64,000 bases of DNA from Selaginella moellendorffii (lineage: Eukaryota > Streptophyta > Lycopodiopsida > Selaginellales > Selaginellaceae): NCBI RefSeq assembly GCF_000143415.4, contig NW_003314261.1:1511597-1575596 (forward strand), read 5' to 3'. This document shows, piece by piece, positions 55,574-64,000 of this stretch. The notes beneath the pieces were generated by a model that had not been told where the DNA came from, did not search any database, and saw only the letters and a list, made by a program, of their open reading frames with translations. Position numbers and translations under genes: made by a program. The stretch's first letter is position 1. Every line of letters starts with the position of its first letter.

Positions 55574-56986
55574 TGTGGGGAGCAGCTTTACGTTCCTAAA
55601 GGTGATGCTCGAAGGTTGGTCCTGATGGCGTGCCACGATAGCCCGATTGCTGGTCACTTCGGCATCACAAAGACCTATCAGCTGGTTGCACAGGACTTTT
55701 GGTGGCCTCACATAGACGGCTACATCAAAACTTTTGTTACCTCTTGTGACACTTGCGCCCGAAATAAGGTACCTCGCCACCTTCCTTCAGGTTTGCTTCA
55801 TTCCCTCCCGGTCCCTTCAGGTCCTTGGGAATTCATCTCCATGGATTTCTTGAGTGATCTTCCGAGTTCTTGAGGCTTCAACAGCATTTTAGTCGTGGTG
55901 GATCGCTTCACAAAGATGGCGCACTTCCTGCCGTGTACCAAGGAGTTTTCGGGCGAGGACATGGAAAAACTAGTATTTAGGGAAATTTTCTGACTTCATA
56001 GGATTTCTGCAGATGTGGTTTTGGATCGGGGACCTCAGTTCATCTCTTATTTCTGGCAACGGTTTTTGCAGCTGCTTGGAGTGAAGGCCAACCTCTCTTT
56101 GGCGTATCATCCTCAAACTGATGGACAGTCTGAGCGAATGATTCAGACGTTAGAACAATTCCTGAGGTGCTTCATCAAATATCATCAGCATGACTGGTTC
56201 GATATCCTTCCACTTGCTGAGTTCTCCTATAACAACTCTGTCCACTCCTCTCTTCGAGTTTCCCCCTTCTTTACGAACTCTGGCCGAAATCCCCAATTCA
56301 ATCTCTCACTTCCTTCTCCATCCGAATCCGCTCATTCAAATCCCCGCTCTGAGACATTTGTCTCCAACCTCCAGGAAATCCACAACTCCATCTCCTTCCA
56401 CCTCCATCGTGCTCAGGAATCTCATAAAACATTTGCCAATGCCCATCGTCAGGATTGTCCCCCTTACAATATTGGGGATAAAGTCTGGCTCTTCAGGCAA
56501 AATATCTCCACCACCAGGCCATGTCCCAAACTCGATTTCAAACGCCTCGGTCCTTTCCCTATCACTACTATCATTAATTCTGTTACTTATCGCCTTGCAC
56601 TTCCCTCCTCCTATCAAATTCACCCCATTTTTCACTCCTCTCTCCTTGAGCCTTATATTCCCAGTCCTATTCCAAATTGGGTCATTCCTCCGCCTTCACC
56701 AGTGCAGCTCGAGGATGGGTCTGAGTACGAGGTTCAGGACATCCTTGATTCCAAGATCTCACGATCTAAACTCTACTATCTGGTCAACTGGAAAGGTTAT
56801 GAACCTGAAGAATGCACTTGGGAACCTGCGGACAACCTGATTCATTCTCCTGACCTTGTTCAAGACTTCCACCGCCGCTATCCTTCTCGTCCCAGCCCTC
56901 ATTCTTTTTCTCTATCTCCCGTCTCTGGCCGCCCATCTCATCCTCCTCTTCATTCTCATTCACGTCCTCGTTCCACTCGTTCTTGA
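55574..56986 (+). pseudogene. Integrase with C-terminal chromodomain
   Basis: The HHCC zinc-binding block (HDSPIAGHFGITKTY then CDTCARNK) is followed by catalytic-core landmarks ISMDFLSDLP, VVDRFTKMAHFLPC, DRGPQF, YHPQTDGQSER. A GPF-type C-terminal part and a chromodomain follow (YYLVNWKGYEPEECTWEP). Stops at 55571, 55871 and 55993 break it; the last 323 codons (56015-56986) are open. Chromodomains of such integrases target insertion to marked chromatin. Confidence 0.9.
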
Positions 56987-56997
56987 GGAGGGGGTGC

Positions 56998-57384
56998 TGT
57001 TAGGAATTCCCCAATTCATACCACATTCCTGAATCTCACTGGATTCCTGACCTGCAGACTACATTCCTTATTCTCGAAACACTTCCCTATTTCTGACTCT
57101 CGAGACTCTTCCCTATTCCTAACTCTCTGATTTCCTATACGATTCCTAAGTCTTGAGCCACATTCCTAATGATGATGTGGCACCTCCTCGACCTCAGCTA
57201 TATTTAGGCCGTCCTCGATCCAAGAGTGGTGGAGCTTCATCAACATATAGTATATATAGGTTAGTCTTATTCCACTTCTCCACAATTTGAATCAACACCA
57301 GTCTAAGGCCTCTTCTTTGTTTCCACTAGCTTTTCTCTTTATCTTTTGCATTTTCCAGTCTTAATCTTGTTGGGGGTCTTGACA
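56998..57384 (+). repeat. 3' LTR of the chromodomain element
   Basis: 387 bp, same ends as the 5' LTR, preceded by the GAGGAGGGGG polypurine tract. Confidence 0.9.
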
Positions 57385-58960
57385 CATCCCTAGTTAGAAT
57401 CAAATGATGTATGGCAATCTTAACCCCAGATGATAGGTTAAATTCAAAGAGATCGGCATACTCCTTCATGAGCTGGTGAAGTTGAAGGGATCAAAAAAAG
57501 GAAGAGCAGAACAAAACGAAAATATAGGACGAAATAATAGGGAGACAAAAGTAATGGAAATAAAAGTAAAAGTAGAGGGATAAAGAGGTACGAAAGTGAG
57601 AGGAATGGATAAAATATAAAGAAGTATGAGACAAAGGGGAGAAGCCTCAAAGTCACACTTGGCATGAGTGCACTATAACCAATCTATACCAAGGATAAAG
57701 TCAAAACTTTGACTTAGCACCATTTACAATGACTGCAACTCAAGTTCGAGATCGCTTATACACAATTAGATCCACGTCATCCCATGCACATGCATGTGTA
57801 TGACTGTTTCCATAAAAAATAAAAATTGGCTCTACCACATGACGCAAATGTAGATGGAAACATGTGGCAACAGGTAGAGCAATAGAAGATAAACTTGAAC
57901 TTATATTAACTAAAATGGAGAGAATAATAGGAAATCTCTTGTTATAAAAATGAGTTATGAAAGTAAACACTAAATGAATTTGTGCCGAGTGAACCCCTTG
58001 ATGATACTTCTGAAAGAAAGATGAAAGGGTCACTGACTTATTTATGCAAGGTCCCTTTGTTACTTGTACGACACCTCATTTCTTGGATGCATTTAGGTGT
58101 TTAAACCTTCCACTACAACAGCATCAATAGGACATTATTAACACCAAAGTCTCCACCTAGGAAATAGAGGCTGCCAATCCAAAAAACGCCAACAATGTCA
58201 ATAAATGTGACCAACTTTATCACACACTCAACAACAAACATCATAGCCATGACTATATCCTCCCCTTATCCTTGAACTCAAGCAGTAGCAACATCAACCT
58301 TCATTGGAATAAGACCATCTCCCACATGAAGTGGAGCTGAAGGATGTGTAGCAAGAAATGGAGGTAAGGACATCTTATAATGTTGTGTCAAACAAAGGGC
58401 ATTGTCAAGGGTGGCTAGAACAAGTGCATGCATAAGTTGTACAAGATCTTGATGAAGTGCTGGCCATAACATTCCCAGGTTAATCCACTCTAACATATTT
58501 AGCTTTGCATGAAGCAAGAGGCTTCAAAAGTAAACACCAAATTGCATCACAAACTCAAATGATCTTTGATAAAGATAATGCAATTGTTGGAAGGCATCAT
58601 CACAATCATCAGTATGTCCAAATGCGCATTTGAAAAAGTATTAGGAGAATATTCCAATCCCTACAAGTGGTTGCACTCAAACCATTGTACTACTACAGTG
58701 TTGTCCCTTGGAGACAAGTGGGAAACTCACACAAACATTAAACACCATCCCAAGAATTATATGTGGCAATCACCATAAAGTGATCAAACCAATGATGCAC
58801 ATTCTCCCTAGGATTCTTATGAAAGAACTTTGGCCGAACCCAAGGATCGGCACCAAGAGCAGAAGGAGCTATACCACGTGCCATGAATGCCACCATCAAC
58901 TAAGTTTGGTTATGCAACTAGTATCGAACAATTGCACCAACTACTACTCCAAAGTCAAAG
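57385..58960 (-). mobile_element. Ty3/gypsy relic, part 2 (gag and pre-RT)
   Basis: Continues the minus-strand relic of 37567-38410: pre-RT block LMKEYADLFEFNLSSGVKIA at 57400-57480, then, further right, gag landmarks PKFFHKNPRENVHHWFDHFM near 58790-58870 and a piece LNMLEWINLGMLWPALHQDL near 58420-58500. Heavily decayed, with many stops. A purine-rich (+ strand) low-complexity tract lies at about 57481-57660. Confidence 0.65.
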
Positions 58961-59330
58961 GAGGAGGAGACTGATGCTTTGCCATGAAGATGTATGAAAA
59001 GAAAAGAGTGAAAGAAATGAAATGGAACAAGCTAGAATGAAAAGGAGATTTAAATAATGCAAAAGCTAGATTTAAACAAAAATCCCAAATTCAAGCACTC
59101 TTTAAGGACAATCAAAGGTGCCATTCAACTCCACCAATGTAAATGTATAGAATATAAAAAACAGAATATAAAAAATGTGTATATCAATTAACCCAAAAAT
59201 CTTAGCTTATATAGAGGAATAAGTGATCTGGATTGAAACCAATCTGACAACTACCAAAATCCCACTACATTAATATTAGTATACGGCATTATAGCCGTAT
59301 AATTGGACCTCATATTTAATTGTTTTTTTG
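58961..59330. other. Unassigned A/T-rich stretch
   Basis: No gene or repeat family recognised. Contains an 8-bp inverted repeat TATACGGC...GCCGTATA near 59280-59301. Confidence 0.4.
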
Positions 59331-59341
59331 TTTGTTTTTTT

Positions 59342-59925
59342 TTAATAAATCACAAATTGTTAAGGCCATGAATAACTTTGTTTTTGACTATATGGTGACT
59401 CAACTATAGTGTTAATAAATTGTGATCTTCCTACAAGTAAATGTGCACTAATCTTTGCTAACTCATCTACAACTTGATTTCCAATGATGTCATAGTGCCC
59501 TTTGACCTTACAAAAATGAACTGGAATAAGTGATGTTCTCACAAGCCAAACAATCGTTTGGATGATATTTGCATTCAGGTGGCAACCCAAGGATATTAGG
59601 TCTTGCATATACATCTCTAGCAGAGTGAGGGGATCATAGCTGTCGGTGTATACAAAGATTGGCTCCCACAATCCCTAGTGCTATTGCATCTCCAAACAAA
59701 TTTCGAGGGCTTATAACAAACCTAACAACTCAAATGTGATAATGGAGTTTGTATGTAGATTGTTGATTAACCTTCTCCCACAAGTAAGTTATATGAAAAT
59801 TCTTAAGATGAATACTCCATAACCTCCAAAAATTTTGCAATTGAAATATTTATTAGTAAAAGCTTGCAATCTAGATTATTAACTGCCATTTTTAACATAT
59901 ACACAACCTTATTCACCTCAAACAT
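59342..59925 (-). pseudogene. RNase H domain R8, outlying decayed copy
   Basis: Follows the array RNase H ORF from stop to start, but with many C-to-T / G-to-A changes and stops. An open piece of 103 codons remains (59360-59671) with VYTDSYDPL and KVKGHYDIIGNQVVDELAK. Poly(A) again follows the stop directly (TTTTTTTGTTTGTTTTTTTT on +). Sequence left of the tract is unrelated to the array. Confidence 0.8.
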
Positions 59926-60188
59926 TTCACTTCCTTGTCTTTAATGCTATTTTCTTGTTCTGGAAAGTACACCTAACCCAAAAAAGCAATGGCAAAAGCT
60001 ATGGAAATATGTCCTTTTTTTCTCAATTTGAAAATTCCAAACATCCCAGAGGACGGAAAATGATGCAGGAACTTATATAACAACAGCTCTAGAAACCTGC
60101 CAATATGTGACTTAAAAACTTCATCCTTTCGTCTGAATCAAGCTTGCAATCGTGAAAACTGATCACGCTATCGCTCACTGTTTAGAAC

Positions 60189-60380
60189 TTGAAGAAAAGC
60201 CAAAAGGAAAAAGCAGTGTTAGCAGGAGAGATCAGCGTGGCAGCCGGGGGCGGCGATCTTATACGGCAGTCGCTCCTCCCGTCGTTTTCCAACCGTCTCA
60301 TCCCACGCATGCGCGCGATTACCGATTTATATTCCACGGCTTACATCAAGCAAGCAACGCTGTGCTTTCCTGGAGAAAAC
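60189..60380 (+). pseudogene. M segment 8 of the outlying RNase H unit
   Basis: Near-identical to array M segments up to CTTTCCTGGAGAAAA, then unrelated. The array ATG is GTG here (ATCAGCGTGGCAGCC). A 4 nt insertion (CAAGCAAGCAACG) shifts frame. Much better preserved than the adjoining R8. Confidence 0.6.
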
Positions 60381-60386
60381 AATTAG

Positions 60387-61076
60387 TCTAAGAGCTGGTC
60401 TCTCGTCTCTTACATTTAGCCTGCCTTGGTTCCGAGCTCCCTCTGCGTGGGCTACTTCGTACCTGCAAGGATCACGATCTCGTCGTGACTTGAATCTCAT
60501 GAGCGAGCGAGCGGATCAAATGCGTGCCATACCTGTCACTGGTACTAAGTCTTATTTGATTCTTCCGCGCATCGAGGACGCTCTCGCTCCCTGAAAAAAG
60601 AAAGCAAAAACACACAAAACAATTGTTAAAGCTAGATGGACAAACAAACAGCCAACCAACCTCGCAAGTCGCGGCATTGTTTCCGAAACACCAAACAACG
60701 ACGGAGACGGAGAGAGAGAGAGAACAAAATTAAAGCTTTTTCTTTTCGCTATCGGACCATAAGTGCCTGAAACATTCCCCTGCAAAGGCAAGCAGGCTCT
60801 TTAAGGAGCAAATCTCACCAGCGAGCACACGTACAGTGCTGGGAGCTCTCCCCTCTCTCTCTCTTTCTATCTCCTCCCTTCACTTTGTAGTTAGCCGTGT
60901 CAAAATGGTTAGAGAGAAAATCAGTAAAAGAAAAATGCCGCTACGACAAAAACACACCTCCCTCCGAACCTGGATATAATTCTGATCGTCGCAGAAGTAG
61001 TAGTAGTAGTAGCAGCAGCAGCAGCAGTTCTCGTCGCTCTCGTCGTCGTGCCGCCGCCTTTTCTTCACTCCATCAA
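60387..61076. other. 3' flank of the IPUT1-like gene with simple repeats
   Basis: Holds an AG microsatellite (about 60708-60722), a CT-rich tract (60848-60880) and an AGT/AGC trinucleotide run (about 60994-61027). No coding sequence recognised. Confidence 0.5.
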
Positions 61077-62880
61077 TCAACAAAGCTTCATCATCTCGGC
61101 TGACTGCTGCGGCTCTTGCCTCCCATAGGCCATGAGCGGCTCTCTCGCAAACCCCACCTCCCTGCTAGCCACGACTTCTCTCAAAGCCCACCACAAGAAG
61201 GGCGCCGCAAGGAACGCATAAGTTCCAATGGCGAGGCTTCTCACGATCCCATTCTCGTAGACCGGCAAGGCCATGACGACGAGGACACCAGCGATACCGA
61301 CCCAGGGAGTCATGGTGGGAAAGACTGGCAACTGGAAGACGTTTGCAGTGATGACCAAGTAGGAAAGAGAACCGAGAAGGAGAACACTCCAGCCCATCAC
61401 AGGATGAACTGTAGTCGGGATGACAAAGAATGGAAGGACGAAGCACATAACAATGGCGACAACCGGGGACAGCTTGGCAACTAGGCGATAAAAGAATTGT
61501 GTTAGATCGGGACAAGGACACCTACCTAGGCACGATTTGAGGGGGACTTTCTCGGAGGACGAAAATCTGCGGCGTATGACTAACGAGACAGTCATGGTTA
61601 TGAGGTAGAAAATGGCTTCCGCTGCCAGGATCGGAATCTCGGTACCATATCTGATATATATCGTATCGGTGTAAGTACCAGCACTATTGACAAAAAATTC
61701 CATACATACCCGATGGATTTTCTTCGCTGCTCATGCCACGATAGTCCAAGAGGAAGGACCGGCCAGGCCCACCAATACCATGGCTTGAGTAGTGGAATGC
61801 TTGGAAATGTGATTACGCTGTTTGGCCCGCATGGGACATTCCACTTGAGACGCAAATCTGGTAACGTAAAGGATAAGTACATGAAAGATCCAGCACGCCA
61901 GCCAGCGCACCAAACAAAAAAACTAGAGAAGAAAAAAAAAACAACCACAGCCGGACTTACAGTAATATGAAGCGTCCATTTGGTATCCGAGAGGAAGACG
62001 ATACAAGCCGTCCAATTTCGATCCATTTCGGGGAGGGGTGAACAGTGGCCTTTCCAAAAGATCACTGAAGTAGGCTGTCAAAAGCCCCTGATCGGCGCCA
62101 TCGTTGTTCTCTCTTCCCTCCTTTATGACCTCGAGCATGTCCTGGAACGTCTCGTTGGAAGGCTGCCAAAGCGAAACTATCAGACACAGACACAGACACA
62201 CACACAAAACAAAGAGATCTAAGAAGCAAACTTCACTGCCTCCAACGCATTTATGATCGCGCTTGCGTACCTTGAGAACGAAAAGGCCCGTGTGGAAGTA
62301 GCAGGGATTGATGAAGCACGCGCAAAACTCCCCGCACTGGAAGAGCTCGTCCGTGTTGTGCAAGAACATGTTATCGGCGTCGAGCATCACCACTCTCTCG
62401 TAGTCTGTGAGAGACCACGCGTAGATTTTGTTGAGCGTGAACATGAACCGATCGTTGAATCCATCCATCCCCTTGTATGGATTTGGGATATCGGTGACCG
62501 AGACAACCTTGACGCCCTCTTTGTTCCTGGCAAAGGGAGAGCAAACGATTTTCAGCTGCCAGATCGAGCGATATTTCGCCAGGGATCGGATCGATAGACA
62601 CTTACAGCGTGCGAATCCAGCGCGGCGGCACAGTCGTCGAGGCGATGACGATCAGATCGGCATCGGCCTTGTGCCGCGCCAGGGACTGCATCATGACCCT
62701 GATCGCCACGAAGAACTCGTAATCCCGGGGCGTCCCCATGTACATCATCGTCGCGTACGCGTTGCTGTGCCGAGGAGCAGCGCCAGCGTCCGCGGCGGAG
62801 AGAGCGACCGACATGGCGAGAATGGCGACGAGGATCTGCATTGCGAAAAGATAGGCGCCGCTGCCCCAGCTCCCGGCCAT
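61077..62880 (-). CDS. IPUT1: Inositol phosphorylceramide glucuronosyltransferase (IPUT1/PGSIP6-like), GT8
   Basis: Five exons (62880-62606, 62526-62271, 62162-61961, 61857-61710, 61650-61077) give 484 residues. A further 48 nt intron at about 61528-61481 is possible and keeps frame (468 residues). After an N-terminal hydrophobic signal/anchor come AYATMMYMGTPRDYEFFVA, the DAD metal-binding triad at 141-143 (MLDADN), and CGEFCACFINPCYFHTGLFV. Then DGADQGLLTAYFSDLL, GYQMDASYY, and KWNVPCGPNSVITFP. The C-terminal third has several membrane helices. This layout matches Arabidopsis IPUT1, which adds glucuronic acid to inositol phosphorylceramide in the Golgi, the first sugar of GIPC sphingolipids. 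The first ATG at 62880 precedes the hydrophobic segment. Confidence 0.92.
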
Positions 62881-63733
62881 GCTCTGGCCGGATCGAGCGC
62901 CAAATCCCCTAAATACCCAGCGCCGCCGCTGCTCTGCCAAGGATCACAATGCAGCTCCGCCACGCCGATTGACGCGCTCCCAGATTTCGCCGCCTTACTC
63001 GCGCATCGATCGATCGCTCGGCATCCCTAGCCTAGCCTAGCCCTGGAGAACGCGCACCCTCTCAAACCCATCGTGGATCCCGAGGTCTTATCCCAGGAAG
63101 GAGGTCCCCCTACGGGCATATACTCCAGTGCGCCGGGGAATATACTCCTGTCGAGATATTTGCCCTTTCAAAACTTTGTCGTTGTACCTTCTACGCGTAC
63201 GTTTTGTGGCGGCCATGTCATGACCGGATCTCACAACGCGGAACCCAATCGCGTGTGCTTCGACTTTGCCCTCGTAGTCCTTGAAGAGACGGGGTTTGAC
63301 TTAGACAACGGCCACGATGTCCACGTCCGTACGATAAAAATTCGATCGTGCGGCTGTGGTCTAGAACCCGCCGTATCATTTGACAAGTCAAAAGAGAAAT
63401 ATCTTGACACAGTCGAGCTGCCGAGAGTTGTTTGTGAATTCCGTGTTGAATCCAAAGTGAAGAACACGGGCGGATCTAAACCATTTTTTTCGTGCCACGC
63501 TCTTCCTGGACTGGACCCCAGATAACAAGTTTTGCTGGATATTCCACTGCTCTGAATGGAGAGCAAACGTAAGGACAGGAAGGAAAGCTCTCAACAGTTG
63601 CTACATTCCCAAAAATCAAAGAGTTGGAAAATAGGACGAAGAACCTGTGAATTTGGGATGGTATCTTTGACGATCCACCATTGCTCCAGTGTGTCAGAAA
63701 TTGCGGAGAAAAAATCGAAATGGGAGGCGTCGT
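62881..63733. other. Intergenic region between IPUT1-like and EF-hand-like genes
   Basis: Contains the IPUT1 5' flank with CCTAG repeats (about 63027-63046) and the 3' flank of the EF-hand-like gene. A 150-codon plus-strand frame (63073-63525) lacks an ATG start and family features; I do not call it a gene. Confidence 0.5.
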
Positions 63734-64000
63734 CTATCTCGGCCTGGAACTTAAGCGGGGGCTCACTCCGTGTAAGAGCTTCGTGAACCCGTAGAAGCTG
63801 AGCTTGCCATCCACGGGCCTGAGCCATTCGTGGAGTGAAACGTGCGCTGGCGAGTTTGGAGATAGTCCCAGTTCCTGTGAAAGTTACGCGGAGTTTACTT
63901 CGCAAACACGAGAGGAATGCTAAGCGTACCTTTGCAAGCTCCTCGACTGTAAGTGATCGATTGCCTTCCCGGTTGAATATCTCGTATGCTGATCGAGCGT
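63734..64000 (-). CDS. EF-hand-like calcium-binding protein, C-terminal part
   Basis: Two exons visible, 64000-63930 (continuing beyond the window) and 63874-63734, joined by a GTACGC...CACAG intron. The protein reads SAYEIFNREGNRSLTVEELA, then KELGLSPNSPAHVSLHEWLR, then DGKLSFYGFTKLLHGVSPR. This resembles a family of small plant EF-hand proteins ending in a DGKLSFxGFxKLLHGVS block. The EF loop is degenerate. The N-terminal half lies outside the window. Confidence 0.7.

Larger units (their letters stand above)
38411..57384 (+). mobile_element. Chromodomain Ty3/gypsy LTR retrotransposon with nested insertions
   Basis: LTRs 38411-38785 and 56998-57384 start TGTTAGG and end CTTGACA. Target duplication CATCC at 38406-38410 and 57385-57389. 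gag, protease, reverse transcriptase, RNase H, integrase and chromodomain are recognisable in order. The polypurine tract is GAGGAGGGGG before the 3' LTR. Coding is broken by stops and by a 13.5 kb insertion inside RT. Confidence 0.92.

Noticed and set aside
57444-57665. 73-codon F/L/Y-rich minus-strand ORF
   Set aside because: It is the complement of a purine-rich low-complexity tract and has no domain features.
59320-60386. Possible terminal inverted repeats (TAATTGTTTT / AAAACAATTA) around the outlying unit
   Set aside because: The match overlaps the poly(A) tract, is short and is absent from array units, so it is probably chance.
63073-63525. 150-codon plus-strand open frame between IPUT1-like and EF-hand-like genes
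   Set aside because: It starts at GTG, has no recognisable domain and no splice partners; it lies in the flanks of two clear minus-strand genes.

Overview
The window is nuclear DNA of a land plant with very short introns (most 45-75 nt, GT-AG with two inferred GC-AG), tightly packed genes and nested LTR retrotransposons. The gene set (A-type P450s, UBA2-like RNA-binding protein, Rubisco-LSMT-like SET protein, isoflavone-reductase-like enzyme, IPUT1-type glucuronosyltransferase) fits a plant. The intron size and compactness suggest a lycophyte such as Selaginella; this is inference, not proof.

Layout. 1-11,080 is ordinary gene space: the 5' end of a membrane transporter (-), a RING plus Deltex-C-terminal-domain protein (-), a tandem pair of two-exon cytochrome P450s (-), a UBA2-like two-RRM protein (-), a 14-exon SET-domain methyltransferase-like gene (+) and MPP10 of the U3 snoRNP (-). 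MPP10 is divergent from a mitochondrial-looking RCC1-repeat protein (+) across a 92 bp promoter full of telo-boxes.

About 11,081-37,566 is a complex amplified array. The source locus is the intact RCC1 gene followed by an intact isoflavone-reductase-like gene (IRL-1). Downstream, two module types alternate: A (RCC1 last exon + complete IRL + RNase H unit) and B (inverted SET-gene pseudocopy + inverted RCC1 fragment + orphan segment + partial IRL ending in a foldback hairpin + RNase H unit). The order is A1-B1-A2-B2-A3-B3-B4. It yields three intact, near-identical IRL genes, four SET pseudogenes that share the same deletions, and seven RNase H units. The RNase H unit (about 1.05 kb; the ORF stop abuts poly(A)) also occurs once outside the array (59.3-60.4 kb), so it looks like an independent mobile unit.

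About 37,567-58,960 is a four-level retrotransposon nest. A decayed minus-strand Ty3/gypsy relic is interrupted by a chromodomain Ty3/gypsy element (38,411-57,384, TSD CATCC). That element is interrupted inside its reverse transcriptase at the YLDD motif by a non-coding LTR element (41,054-54,527, TSD ATGAC). This in turn contains a younger member of the same non-coding family (42,364-49,631, TSD GTTAC).

59,342-64,000 returns to gene space: the outlying RNase H unit, an IPUT1-like inositol phosphorylceramide glucuronosyltransferase (-), and the 3' end of an EF-hand-like calcium-binding protein gene (-) that runs off the window. Exon coordinates were derived by hand from splice-site and frame consistency, without transcript evidence.
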